Source of the DNA: Planctomycetaceae bacterium
GTDB taxonomy: Bacteria > Planctomycetota > Planctomycetia > Planctomycetales > Planctomycetaceae
Length of the DNA: 64,000 nt
NCBI GenBank assembly: GCA_014762625.1
Contig: JABURQ010000051.1
Span: forward strand, 1 to 64,000
Direction of reading: 5' to 3'
In this document: in pieces, positions 49,070 through 58,268 of the stretch
Numbering within the stretch: the stretch's first letter is position 1
How the letters are laid out: each line of letters opens with the position of its first letter
Translations under genes and position numbers: made by a program
The notes under the pieces: generated by a model
What the model saw: only the letters and a program-made list of their open reading frames with translations
What the model was told of the DNA's origin: nothing
The model's database searches: none

Positions 49070-50167
49070 ATGATGAGCCGCTCCTCCACTTCCGTCTCAC
49101 GCCGTCAATTTCTGACACAATCCGCTGCCGGTGCCGCAGCGACATTCGCCGCCCCGGCCGTCCTCACCGCCGGCAAGACCGACTCCCGAATTATCATGGG
49201 AGAAGGTGACTACAAATACGAAGTCCAGCATGCCTGGCCGCAACTGCCGTCCAAATACACCTGGCAGACCACCCATAATGTCGCTGTGGACAACGCTCAG
49301 AATCTGTACGTGATCCATGAGGGACGTGCCGATCAGACCGAGCACCCTTCCATTTTTGTTTTCGATAAAGACGGCAAATTTATCCGGGCCTTCGGAAGTC
49401 AATTTCAAGGTGGCGGACACGGGATCGAAGTTCGCGAAGAGGAGGGGCAGGAGTTTCTCTATGTCTGTGCGTATCAACAAGTGAAGTCATTTGCCAAACT
49501 GACACTCGAGGGAGAAACGGTCTGGCAGAAGTATGCTCCCATGAAATCCGGTGTTTATGCGGACGGAGAAGCCTCCAACCCCCAAAAAATCTGGGGACGC
49601 GATCGCTTCTTACCGACGAACTTTGCTTTCCTCCCGGACGGAGATTTCTTCCTCGTTGATGGCTACGGTTCGTTCTATGTGCATCGTTACGACAAAGACG
49701 CCAACTACAAATCGAGTTTCGGAGGGCCGGGCAGCGGAGAGGGAACGTTCGCCACACCGCACGGAATCTGGGTCGATGCTAGACCGGGACGGGAAGCACA
49801 ACTGGTCATCGCCGACCGCGCTCATCATACGCTCCAGTACCTGACCTTGGACGGAAAATATCTCGAAACGATCAAAGGGTTCGGCTTACCAGCCAATATG
49901 GACACCTACCAGAAATTGCTGTTGGTACCGGAATTACACGCCCGCGTATCGATTCTTGATGAAAACAATCAAGTGGTCGCCCAACTCGGTGACGATGTCG
50001 CCCGCGTGACCGCCAAAGATGGTCGCAGCATTCGTGGTGATGAGAAGAAATGGCAGCCCGGCAAGTTCGTGCATCCTCACGACGCCTGTTTCGACGCGCA
50101 CGGAAACATATTTGTGGCCGAATGGGTACAGACCGGGCGCGTCAGTAAGCTCAGGCGATTGAGTTAG
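49070..50167 (+). CDS. Tat-exported NHL/SMP-30-type beta-propeller protein
   Basis: The 365-residue product has a twin-arginine signal (S-R-R-Q-F-L, then a hydrophobic AGAAATFAAPAVL). The mature part shows repeated blade-like segments with NLYVIHEGRAD, FVFDKDGKFIRAFGSQF, GDFFLVDGYGS, ATPHGIWVD and GNIFVAEWVQTGRVSKL, the pattern of NHL/SMP-30-like six-blade beta-propellers. It is folded before export and acts outside the cytoplasm, perhaps in binding a substrate or partner. Two adjacent ATG codons (49070 and 49073) are possible starts, with gaggg upstream. Confidence 0.82.
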   Translation: MMSRSSTSVSRRQFLTQSAAGAAATFAAPAVLTAGKTDSRIIMGEGDYKYEVQHAWPQLPSKYTWQTTHNVAVDNAQNLYVIHEGRADQTEHPSIFVFDKDGKFIRAFGSQFQGGGHGIEVREEEGQEFLYVCAYQQVKSFAKLTLEGETVWQKYAPMKSGVYADGEASNPQKIWGRDRFLPTNFAFLPDGDFFLVDGYGSFYVHRYDKDANYKSSFGGPGSGEGTFATPHGIWVDARPGREAQLVIADRAHHTLQYLTLDGKYLETIKGFGLPANMDTYQKLLLVPELHARVSILDENNQVVAQLGDDVARVTAKDGRSIRGDEKKWQPGKFVHPHDACFDAHGNIFVAEWVQTGRVSKLRRLS

Positions 50168-50182
50168 CGAGCCGATCGAGTT

Positions 50183-50698
50183 TCACGGCGTCAAAATATG
50201 GCGCCCGTTTTCAAACTGCTTGTGGCATCCGTTACAGCTATTCAACATCGCTTTGTAATGCTTGGTCGCGGCGTCAAAATCCTTGCCGCGTGCTGCGGTG
50301 TAGAATGCTTTGCCGTGCTGGCGGACTTCAACGCAGTGTGCGTTCCAGTCTTCCACATCTTCTTCCGGGGGCCGCATCATGATCAGGTTGGCGGCTTCCG
50401 CCAGTGAGAGAGAATCGGCTTTGATCGCTTTCCATGCCGCATTGTCCTCGGGAGTTTTTGCCATCACGACTTTGAGTCGTTTATAGGTCGGTTGAAAAAC
50501 ATACTCCATGAATTCGTGCATGTCTTCCTCGACAGGAACCAGCTCGTCTCCTTCTTCAAGAGCCACCGGTTGAGTCGGCACGCTCGATGATTTTTTCTCG
50601 CCGCCAACCGAAGGTTGAGGCACAAAAACGGTTCCCATCAAGCAGGAAACCACAGCCAGAACGGTAAAAGCCAGAATTAATGAGGGGCGAGTATGCAT
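50183..50698 (-). CDS. Secreted cytochrome c'-like protein (class II)
   Basis: The product (171 residues) has an N-terminal signal sequence (LILAFTVLAVVSCLMGTVF). The mature part is helical, and its single heme motif C-N-G-C-H is near the C-terminus (NSCNGCHKQF), as in class II cytochromes c such as cytochrome c'. Electron transfer or gas binding outside the cytoplasm is expected. The ATG at 50698 is used, because the longer start adds nine residues before the signal. It is convergent with the Tat-exported propeller gene. Confidence 0.85.
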   Translation of the reverse strand: MHTRPSLILAFTVLAVVSCLMGTVFVPQPSVGGEKKSSSVPTQPVALEEGDELVPVEEDMHEFMEYVFQPTYKRLKVVMAKTPEDNAAWKAIKADSLSLAEAANLIMMRPPEEDVEDWNAHCVEVRQHGKAFYTAARGKDFDAATKHYKAMLNSCNGCHKQFENGRHILTP

Positions 50699-50901
50699 CT
50701 CTTGTCTCTCCGTATTCTCTCTCAATGAAGGATCATAGGTGTTTCCTCAAGACTGAGCCATCGATCGCGATAAATCAAGGCTTAAAGTAGGTGACGTCGA
50801 TGACGGGGACTCATCTGGACCCGATTTCTGACATGTTCTACTCTTTCCCGCTCAATGGATTGAGCGTTCCCCCATCCACAGTTGAAAGGATTCGCAAGAC
50901 G

Positions 50902-51903
50902 ATGGCCAATAGACGGCGTAAGTCTCGTGGCAGCAGCATCTTATCGACAATCATCGCATTTCTACTCATCCTCGGAATCGGTGTTGTCAATTTTTATAAC
51001 GGTGAGTTTGACCGAACGAGTGTCTGGGACTGGTTGTCCGATTTACGAGGTCCGCGTGTGGAACAGCGCGAAGCCTCGGTCCCGGTTCCCAAAGCCCCTC
51101 AAACCATTCGACTCGGCACCTTCAATATCCAGGTCTTCGGAAAGAGCAAGCTCGGCAAGCCCGATGTCATGGGAATTCTGGCGGATGTCGCACGACAATT
51201 CGATGTTCTGGCCATCCAGGAGATTCGGACTCAGGATGACAGCCATCTCGATCAATTCCTGCGCATGGTCAACCAGACCGGCCGTCAATATCGCGGGGTG
51301 ATTGGGGAGCGAATCGGCCGAACTTCCAGCACCGAACAATATGCGTTTGTGTACGACTCCGAAATAATCGAGGTTGTGGAGGGATCGGTCTATACGATCC
51401 AGGATCCCTACGATCGCCTGCATCGCGAACCGCTCATCGCCAGTTTCCGCGTTCGGGGACCGCCTTCGCGCGAGCCCTTCGGCTTTCGGTTGATCAACAT
51501 TCATACTGACCCCGATGAAACAAAAACGGAGTTGGACGCGTTGGCGGATGTCTTCGCCGTCGTCCAACAATCACCGGGAGACGACGATACGATTCTTCTG
51601 GGGGATTTGAATGTCGATGTGCGAAATTTCGGTCGTCTCTCTTTGCTGCCGGGAATCTCACCCGTAATTCGTGACCAGAATACCAATACACGCGGCACCT
51701 CCCAAATGGATAACATCGTTGTCGATCAACGTTATACGATCGAGATGACGGGACAAGCAGGCGTCATGGACCTCATGGAAATGTACGGCCTGTCTCGAGA
51801 GAACGCCCTGAAAGTCTCCGACCATCTTCCCGTGTGGGCCGACTTCTCCATGTTTGAAGGAGATCGCGGTCCCATGGCCTCTTCGTCCCCTGAATTGAAT
51901 TGA
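50902..51903 (+). CDS. Membrane-anchored endonuclease/exonuclease/phosphatase-fold protein
   Basis: The 333-residue product begins with a basic segment and one hydrophobic anchor (about 10-35, SILSTIIAFLLILGIGVV). The rest has the DNase I-like fold: TFNIQVFG, AIQEIRTQ, LINIHTDP, LLGDLNVDVR and VSDHLPVWADF with the catalytic Asn, Glu, Asp and His residues. It would cleave phosphodiesters outside the cytoplasm (DNA or a phospholipid head group). The ATG at 50902 starts at the anchor; a longer frame from 50791 exists. The FKBP gene begins 26 bases after its stop. Confidence 0.85.
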   Translation: MANRRRKSRGSSILSTIIAFLLILGIGVVNFYNGEFDRTSVWDWLSDLRGPRVEQREASVPVPKAPQTIRLGTFNIQVFGKSKLGKPDVMGILADVARQFDVLAIQEIRTQDDSHLDQFLRMVNQTGRQYRGVIGERIGRTSSTEQYAFVYDSEIIEVVEGSVYTIQDPYDRLHREPLIASFRVRGPPSREPFGFRLINIHTDPDETKTELDALADVFAVVQQSPGDDDTILLGDLNVDVRNFGRLSLLPGISPVIRDQNTNTRGTSQMDNIVVDQRYTIEMTGQAGVMDLMEMYGLSRENALKVSDHLPVWADFSMFEGDRGPMASSSPELN

Positions 51904-51929
51904 ACCACCGCCTGTCAGAGATCTTGATT

Positions 51930-52457
51930 ATGATCAAATTCCCAATAACGTCCGCCTGTTTCCTCCTGATCTTCTCCGGCTCCCTGTTCGTGGCGGGATG
52001 TCGATCGACCGCCGGTGTCAGCGACTTCGAGAACGACCAAACTACGCAAACAGCTTCCGAAGCGGACCTGATTCAGGCGAGTTTTCGTGTCGAAGGCCCG
52101 GATGGAAAGAACGCGGAAACAGATTTTCGATCGACCTCTTCCGGATTGAAATATCGCGTTCTCAGGCAGGGAAATGGGAAGCGCCCTACCGAATACGACC
52201 GGGTTCAGGTGAGTTATCGAGGCTGGCTGGATGATGGAACCGTCTTCGATTCCTCCTACGAGCGCGGCAAGCCGATCACCTTCAAACTGAGGAACGTCGT
52301 TCCCGGCTGGACGGAGGGAATGCAGTACGTTTCGGAGGGGGGGGAAATCGAACTGGAAATTCCGTCCAGTCTCGGCTACGGAGCTCAGGGTTCTCCTCCC
52401 TCAGTCCCTCCGTTTTCCACGCTCCACTTTATCGTCGAACTGCACGAAGTGTTTTAA
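51930..52457 (+). CDS. FKBP-type peptidyl-prolyl isomerase lipoprotein
   Basis: The 175-residue product has a lipoprotein signal (FLLIFSGSLFVAGC) and a C-terminal FKBP domain (about 85-175): SSGLKYRVLRQGNG, VQVSYRGWLDDGTVFDSS, VPGWTEGMQYVSEGG, LGYGAQGSPPSVPPFSTLHF. It would catalyse prolyl isomerisation of exported proteins at the membrane surface. The ATG at 51930 gives the lipobox at a normal place. It follows the anchored nuclease-fold gene by 26 bases and is probably cotranscribed with it. Confidence 0.9.
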   Translation: MIKFPITSACFLLIFSGSLFVAGCRSTAGVSDFENDQTTQTASEADLIQASFRVEGPDGKNAETDFRSTSSGLKYRVLRQGNGKRPTEYDRVQVSYRGWLDDGTVFDSSYERGKPITFKLRNVVPGWTEGMQYVSEGGEIELEIPSSLGYGAQGSPPSVPPFSTLHFIVELHEVF

Positions 52458-52516
52458 GAAGCGATGGCCTGAATTGTTCGTAGGGAAACCGATAAGTCCG
52501 AGCGTCTCCACAACAC

Positions 52517-53956
52517 TCAGGAGACCCCCACTTTGGTTGAGTCGGGCGTTGGTTGATGGTACAGCACCTGCTCGGGATGATTTTCCTTCAGTCCCATTAA
52601 TTCCAGCTCACGATCGGTGATTCTCTCCACCGAATACTGTTCCGCAACAGCCCGAGCCTGCGAGACGAACCGCGAATACATTGCCCGATCCGTGAGCAAA
52701 AGTTCCAGTTGTTGTGCCAGGTCAGCACTATCCCACGCTCGAAACTGGAGCCCGGCTTGTAAACCGTCGGCGAAGGGAAGTTCGGCGACACCGCCGAGAT
52801 CGGGAACGATCGCGGGAGTGGATTGGGTCATGGCTTCGACCGGCACCATTCCAAACGGTTCGCGATGAATCGAAGGATACACCACACAATAGCTCGCTCG
52901 ATAGAGAGCGGTCCGTTCATCGTCGCTCAGGAAACCGGTTTCCAGAACAGGCAGCCGAAGATTGTCGGCGATTCGACGGCAGGCTTCTCGATACGAACTC
53001 CCCCACGCAGTGGTTCCACAGATCGCCAGTTGGAAATCGATCTGGCGTTCCTGGAGAATTTTCGCCGCGTACATGAGCAGATCGATTCCTTTTTCCGGAT
53101 CCTGCCGCCCCATGTAGGTCACGAGAGGGCGGTCGTTCTGATATCCTTCCAGCCTGGAGGCGACCAATTGCTCGGCTCTTTCCAACGGCATCAGATCGCT
53201 CAGTTCCACACACGCCGGCATCACGGTCAGATCGTCATCGGTCAGGTTCAGATCCTCTTTCACGCGTGTCTTGTAGTCCTGACTGACGGTCATCGATGGA
53301 TAATCCGCGTGGCGAGCTCCTTCCGCTAATGCCCGAAACAGATTCTCACGTAGTCCGATATCCTCGGCGTAATTCGAGTAAACTTCGTAGCCCTGGAAAA
53401 TATTCAGGTACTTGAGTTCGTGATTTACGTATGGTTTGACGGCGTGACAGAATGGGCCGAAAATCGACAAATTCGGGAGCAGGTGTGTAATCTTTTCCCG
53501 GTTGATGATGCGGGCAAAGCGTTTCAGCATGCCCGGATCTGTCTCCACCCCGCGACAGACGTGTCGAATCAAACCATTCAGCGACCATTTGATGAAGTCG
53601 AATCCCCCCAGCCCTTTTTGATACATCTGCAATCGCATCTTTTGCGGAAAGAGGGACGTGAAAGCAGTTCCGGCAAAGTCGTCGATCGGGCTGATCTTCC
53701 AGCGAAAGATATTTTGCAGGATTCCGTTATAACGTGCGGCACTGAAAAACTTGTGATGAACGATGTCTGGATGAATATCGAACGGGCAACTTTCATCAAT
53801 CGCCCAGAAAATATGAACTCGGTAGCCCCGTTCAGCCAATTCATTGGCAATTCGCAGATCACGGATAACGGAACCGACCATCGCCCCGCCAATCATTATC
53901 AACCCGAAGCTGGGTGTCGGGCTTGGAATCGAGTCGCAATGGATTGACGTGTTCAT
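52517..53956 (-). CDS. Glycosyltransferase, GT4-like
   Basis: The 479-residue GT-B glycosyltransferase has the N-terminal GLIMIGGAMVGSVIRD loop, an internal helical part unlike the shorter GT4 at 23494, and a C-terminal half with VTYMGRQDPEKGIDLLMYA, CVVYPSIHREPFGMVPVEAM and GGVAELPF. The acidic EPFGMVPVEAM motif is the sugar-nucleotide site of GT4. Its acceptor is unknown. It is on the opposite strand to its left neighbour, with no other glycan genes beside it. Confidence 0.87.
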   Translation of the reverse strand: MNTSIHCDSIPSPTPSFGLIMIGGAMVGSVIRDLRIANELAERGYRVHIFWAIDESCPFDIHPDIVHHKFFSAARYNGILQNIFRWKISPIDDFAGTAFTSLFPQKMRLQMYQKGLGGFDFIKWSLNGLIRHVCRGVETDPGMLKRFARIINREKITHLLPNLSIFGPFCHAVKPYVNHELKYLNIFQGYEVYSNYAEDIGLRENLFRALAEGARHADYPSMTVSQDYKTRVKEDLNLTDDDLTVMPACVELSDLMPLERAEQLVASRLEGYQNDRPLVTYMGRQDPEKGIDLLMYAAKILQERQIDFQLAICGTTAWGSSYREACRRIADNLRLPVLETGFLSDDERTALYRASYCVVYPSIHREPFGMVPVEAMTQSTPAIVPDLGGVAELPFADGLQAGLQFRAWDSADLAQQLELLLTDRAMYSRFVSQARAVAEQYSVERITDRELELMGLKENHPEQVLYHQPTPDSTKVGVS

Positions 53957-54109
53957 GAGAATGTGCTTTTAAAGCGACGTGAAGGGGAAGTTATCTTCAC
54001 TTAATATCGGGTAGATTGACAATCTTCATCCAGTTTGGTTGCCCGTTTTCCCCTATGCCGCCAGCAATCTTACTCCGGCTTGCCTATCCTACCGCCATTT
54101 TCCGCCTTT

Positions 54110-54988
54110 TTAAGTCCAATAAGCCCTGATGACCGCACTATTATCCAATTCTCCCCATCCCTCATGGTGGCATTTCTCCAAGATTTGATCGTGCAATTGA
54201 GTCAGCGGAAGGTGGGTCTTCCGCTTCCGGCTCTCCTCGAGAATTAAACGCACATCCTTCCAGTGCTGGTCCAGGCGAGCTTGCGGCGTCCATTCCTGCG
54301 AGACCATTTTGGCCCCTTTTGTGGTCATGACGTGTGACCGCGCCGGTCCTGCCTGTAAGACCTCCAAAGTTGCTTGCAGATCAAATCCCAACGTCTTGGC
54401 AAACGATAACCCCTCTGCCAGCGCCAGTCTTTCGAGCCCCAGAACCAGATTCGTCACCAGTTTCATGCGGGCGCCCTGCCCAGCCGGTCCCACATGAAAG
54501 ACCTGTCGGCTGACGTCTTCCAATACCGATCTGTTCGTTTCCACGGCCTCAACAGTTCCCCCTACCAGAAGAATCGCATCTCCTGCTTCCGCTTCCGAAG
54601 AAGCCCCTCCAACACAGGCATCCAGATAGCCGATCCCATACTGCTGACATAATTTGAAATTATCTTCCATGAGATCCGGTGCGCCGGTCGCCATATCGAT
54701 AATGAAAGCAGGTCGGGAGTTCTCGGAAAGCTGGAAAACGGAATTCAGGACTTCGCGGGAAACGTCGGCTTCAGGGAGACAAAACACAGAACGCTCGCTC
54801 GCCATCAGGCAGGTTTCCAGATTCGATTCGACAGTCCCCCCCGATTCACGAAAGCGATCGCAGGCCTCCTGACTCACATCATACCCGATCACTTCCCAAT
54901 CCATCTTTTTCCACCGACGTGCAACCGCCGATCCGAGAAGTCCGAGACCGATGAGGGATAATGTCTTTTGTGGGGAAGGCTCAGTCAT
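54110..54988 (-). CDS. NAD(P)-dependent 3-hydroxyacid (HIBADH-type) dehydrogenase
   Basis: The 292-residue product has an N-terminal Rossmann domain with the dinucleotide motif LIGLGLLGSAVARR (GxGxxG), a VGGASSEAEAG segment at the active site, a catalytic-type lysine in GARMKLVTNLVLG, and an all-alpha C-terminal half. It belongs to the 3-hydroxyisobutyrate/6-phosphogluconate-like dehydrogenases, which oxidise beta-hydroxy acids. The substrate cannot be assigned. The ATG at 54988 is used; a frame of 74 more codons upstream does not fit the family. It is divergent from the pyrophosphatase gene. Confidence 0.85.
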   Translation of the reverse strand: MTEPSPQKTLSLIGLGLLGSAVARRWKKMDWEVIGYDVSQEACDRFRESGGTVESNLETCLMASERSVFCLPEADVSREVLNSVFQLSENSRPAFIIDMATGAPDLMEDNFKLCQQYGIGYLDACVGGASSEAEAGDAILLVGGTVEAVETNRSVLEDVSRQVFHVGPAGQGARMKLVTNLVLGLERLALAEGLSFAKTLGFDLQATLEVLQAGPARSHVMTTKGAKMVSQEWTPQARLDQHWKDVRLILEESRKRKTHLPLTQLHDQILEKCHHEGWGELDNSAVIRAYWT

Positions 54989-55212
54989 TGAATAATGTCC
55001 TGTACTCGTTGTGGGGTTCGGGTCAGTTTGCTTATCCGGTCCTCGTGCATCAATATCAGAAATCGATGAACGACAGGCAAATCTGGGCTTGAGTCCATTG
55101 AAAATGAGTGTGAGAATTGGGTGACGAACATGCAAATAGTCACCAATCACGCTAGAATGCTCACTCCAATTTCTCGCAACACCATGTCTTCGATCGCGGA
55201 CGAAAGCCACCT

Positions 55213-55758
55213 ATGACACATCCCTGGCACGACATCACACCGGGAGAAGATCTCCCGAGAGAATTTACCGTGGTCGTCGAGATACCTACCGGCTCAAAAG
55301 TGAAATACGAACTGGACAAAGAAACCGGTTTGATGCGGGTCGATCGAATCCTATATTCAGCAGTGCACTACCCCGCGAATTACGGCTTTATTCCACAGAC
55401 GCTCGCCGAAGATGACGACCCGATCGATGTGCTCGTCCTCTGTCAGGAGAAAGTGGAACCGATGGCGTTGATCACCGCCCGAGCCATCGGCTTGATGACG
55501 ATGGTCGACAGCGGCAAGAAGGACCACAAAATTCTGGCCGTTGCCTCCCACGATCCCGCGTACAACACCTTCCACGATGCCAGCGAACTTCCTCCCCACC
55601 GTTTGTCGATGTTGCGTCGGTTCTTTCAGGACTACAAAACCCTGGAAGAAAAGAAAGTGGAAGTGGATGAGTTTCAATCCGTGGAAACAACCTGGCCCGT
55701 CATTAACGATGCTCTCGAGCGATACAGTTCCCAACGTCGAAAAGGGTTCCATTATTGA
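55213..55758 (+). CDS. ppa: Inorganic pyrophosphatase (family I)
   Basis: The enzyme hydrolyses pyrophosphate to two phosphates. The 181-residue product has the family I signature D-D-D-P-I-D (67-72) for Mg binding, the conserved [11 protein letters not shown] and [10 protein letters not shown] segments, and normal length for bacterial soluble forms. It is divergent from the dehydrogenase gene and is followed by the OYE-like gene after 51 bases. Confidence 0.96.
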   Translation: MTHPWHDITPGEDLPREFTVVVEIPTGSKVKYELDKETGLMRVDRILYSAVHYPANYGFIPQTLAEDDDPIDVLVLCQEKVEPMALITARAIGLMTMVDSGKKDHKILAVASHDPAYNTFHDASELPPHRLSMLRRFFQDYKTLEEKKVEVDEFQSVETTWPVINDALERYSSQRRKGFHY

Positions 55759-55809
55759 TCTCGTGACCTGGTCCTGCGAACTCCTCTTTTGAATTCCTGA
55801 TTCGCTCTC

Positions 55810-57243
55810 ATGGCTCGTTACTACAAATACAAAACTCCCGAGGATCTGATTCAGGATGCCGTTGAACTCGGTGATGAAATCGAGCTCAGCGAGGATTTCT
55901 CGGCACTCTTCGAGTCACTGGAGATCCGCGGACGCACGCTGAAAAATCGACTCGCGATCCAGCCGATGGAAGGTTGCGACGGGACGCTGGATGGTTTTCC
56001 GGACGAATTGACTTATCGGCGATACCAGCGTTTCGGCGCCGGAGGAGCGGGGCTGATCTGGGGAGAAGCGACCGCCATTGCAGATGAAGGTCGCATGAAT
56101 CCCAGACAACTCTGGATTCACGACAAAACGGTCCCCGCGCTCACTCAGATGCTCGATCAATGTCGCCAGGCTCACCGAGAAGCGACCGGCTCGGAAGACG
56201 GCTTGTTAATCGGTTTGCAACTGACTCATTCCGGTCGGTTTGCCTGTAACAAACCTTTAATCGCGACGCACGACCCGCTCGTCGATCCACTCACCATCGA
56301 TAAATCGACGGGAGAGCCGATCGATGAAAACTATCCCGTGCTGACTGACGATGAACTGAAACGAATTGAAGATCAGTATCTGGTGGCGGTAAAACTCGCC
56401 GTCCAGTGTGGTGTCGATTTTGTCGATATCAAACAGTGCCATCGCTACCTCCTCTCGGAGCTTCTGGGGGCCAAAAATCGCGCGGGAGACTACGGCGGAA
56501 GTTTTGAAAACAGGACGCGTTTGGTTCGCAACATCGTACAACGGATTCGAGCCGATTTTCCCGATTTGATCATTGCCACCCGATTCAACGCGTACGACGG
56601 CATTCCTTATCGCGGCGAGGGGGAGGATTTTATCGGACAACCGATCCCCCACGAACTTCCTATGGTCAACGGATTCGGTATGAATCCGGAAAATCATCTC
56701 GAAGAAGATAGCCGCGAACCGATCGAATTGGCCAAACAGATGCGAGCATGGGGCGTCGACTTATTAAATGTCTCGGCGGGCAATCCTTATGCCTGTCCCC
56801 ATTTCGTTCGCCCCGCCGAGTTTCCTCCCGTCGATGGATACCACGCTCCCGAACATCCACTTCTGGGAGTGTTGCGACATTTCCGTCTGACGAGATTAAT
56901 TCAACAGGCCGTTCCCGATATCCCGGTCATCGGAAGCGGTTACAGCTGGCTCCAGGATTTCGCTTTGCACGCCGGTGCTGCGAATGTCCAAAATGGTTAT
57001 GCGGCTATCGTGGGGATGGGGCGTGCAACCTTGTCTCATCCTGATTTTGCTATTGCTGTCGAAAAGCACGGCAAGATGAATCGCAAACAAATCTGTCGCA
57101 CGTTTTCCTACTGCACCAATCTGATGCGGACCAAAGACCATCCGCTGGGGCAATATCCGACCGGCTGCCCACCATTCGACAAAGAAGTGTACGACCCGTT
57201 GTGGAAAGAAGCGAAAGCCAAGATCGACGCGAAGTCGAAATAA
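55810..57243 (+). CDS. Old yellow enzyme/NADH:flavin oxidoreductase-like flavoprotein
   Basis: The 477-residue product has an FMN-dependent TIM barrel of the NADH:flavin oxidoreductase type: LKNRLAIQPMEGCDG, GAGLIWGEATAI, LIGLQLTHSGR, VDFVDIKQCHRYLLSELL and VGMGRATLSHP (phosphate-side loop). The C-terminal Cys residues (QICRTFSYCTN and TGCPP) lie where 2,4-dienoyl-CoA reductase-type members hold an Fe-S cluster, but their spacing (C-x6-C-x17-C) is unusual, and the C-terminal FAD domain of the longer members is absent. The substrate is unknown. Confidence 0.82.
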   Translation: MARYYKYKTPEDLIQDAVELGDEIELSEDFSALFESLEIRGRTLKNRLAIQPMEGCDGTLDGFPDELTYRRYQRFGAGGAGLIWGEATAIADEGRMNPRQLWIHDKTVPALTQMLDQCRQAHREATGSEDGLLIGLQLTHSGRFACNKPLIATHDPLVDPLTIDKSTGEPIDENYPVLTDDELKRIEDQYLVAVKLAVQCGVDFVDIKQCHRYLLSELLGAKNRAGDYGGSFENRTRLVRNIVQRIRADFPDLIIATRFNAYDGIPYRGEGEDFIGQPIPHELPMVNGFGMNPENHLEEDSREPIELAKQMRAWGVDLLNVSAGNPYACPHFVRPAEFPPVDGYHAPEHPLLGVLRHFRLTRLIQQAVPDIPVIGSGYSWLQDFALHAGAANVQNGYAAIVGMGRATLSHPDFAIAVEKHGKMNRKQICRTFSYCTNLMRTKDHPLGQYPTGCPPFDKEVYDPLWKEAKAKIDAKSK

Positions 57244-57433
57244 CGACTTCTCAGCCCGCGAGAATTAAGCGACCTGGATTTCCTGACTCCCAAACCGTGA
57301 GATGGAAATTCTGTGAACCTTTGGTTCGCTGGTTGCGTCCATCCAAGTGTGGCCGGAATGCCCCTAGTTTTCGCTGGTCAATTTCTGCCGGTTGACAATA
57401 ATTTGAGCAGAAAAAACAGTACTTCCCGTTGGG

Positions 57434-57461
57434 TTGTAATCAGATTCACGGATGGTATCAT
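57434..57461 (+). promoter_or_regulatory. Promoter of tRNA-Lys
   Basis: TTGTAA (57434-57439), 16 bases, TATCAT (57456-57461), ending 24 bases before the tRNA. Confidence 0.5.
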
Positions 57462-57485
57462 TTTCCTTCCGCTTTCGGGCGGAAT

Positions 57486-57558
<73 letters not shown>

Positions 57559-57596
57559 TTTCTTTTTGGCCTCTGCCCCGCCGATGATGCGAGACC

Positions 57597-58268
57597 ATGA
57601 CCGCATCCGAATCCACTCTTCCCGATCCCTACCGCCGGAATCCGATCTGGTTCGGGTTTCAAATTCTAATGAGGATCTCGTTCGCGATTCTGTTTCGTTA
57701 CCGCGCTCGGCATCCGGAACGGATCCCGGAATCCACCGGAGGCTTGATCCTCGGCAACCATCAGTCATTTCTCGATCCACTTCTGATTGGTTTACCATTA
57801 CAACGTCCGGTCAGTTACATTGCCCGTGAGAATCTTTTTCAAATCCCGATCATCGGATGGATCCTGCGGCGAACTTATGTGATGCCCATCAACCGTGAAT
57901 CCGCAGGGTCGGGAAGCGTTCGGGACGCTGTTCGCCGAATCAAAGCGGGATTTCTGGTCGGCGTCTTCCCCGAAGGGACACGGAGTACCGATGGGGAACT
58001 GGGGGAAATCAAACCCGGCTTTATCGCACTCGCACGACGCGCACAGCAACCGATCTACCCTGTCGGAATTGCCGGAGCCTATCGCGCCATGCCCAAAGGA
58101 AGGCTCAAACTTTACCCGCGAAAAATACGGGTGGTCTACGGCGAACCGATCCCTGCGGAAGAAGTGAAACGACTGGCGAAAAAAGGGAACGAAGAGGAAT
58201 TTCTCCGAGTGATTCGCGAGCATCTTCAAGCGTGCCTCAACGAGGCCAACCGCTGGTATCACTCCTGA
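57597..58268 (+). CDS. plsC: 1-acyl-sn-glycerol-3-phosphate acyltransferase (PlsC-like)
   Basis: PlsC adds the second acyl chain in phospholipid synthesis. The 223-residue product has the catalytic H55-x4-D60 in NHQSFLD, the FPEGTRS phosphate-binding motif near 127, and the last block YPVGIAGAYRAMP. It has a hydrophobic N-terminal segment (about 17-35) that would sit in the membrane. Its stop codon overlaps the 3' end of the convergent GTPase gene by ten bases. Confidence 0.9.
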   Translation: MTASESTLPDPYRRNPIWFGFQILMRISFAILFRYRARHPERIPESTGGLILGNHQSFLDPLLIGLPLQRPVSYIARENLFQIPIIGWILRRTYVMPINRESAGSGSVRDAVRRIKAGFLVGVFPEGTRSTDGELGEIKPGFIALARRAQQPIYPVGIAGAYRAMPKGRLKLYPRKIRVVYGEPIPAEEVKRLAKKGNEEEFLRVIREHLQACLNEANRWYHS

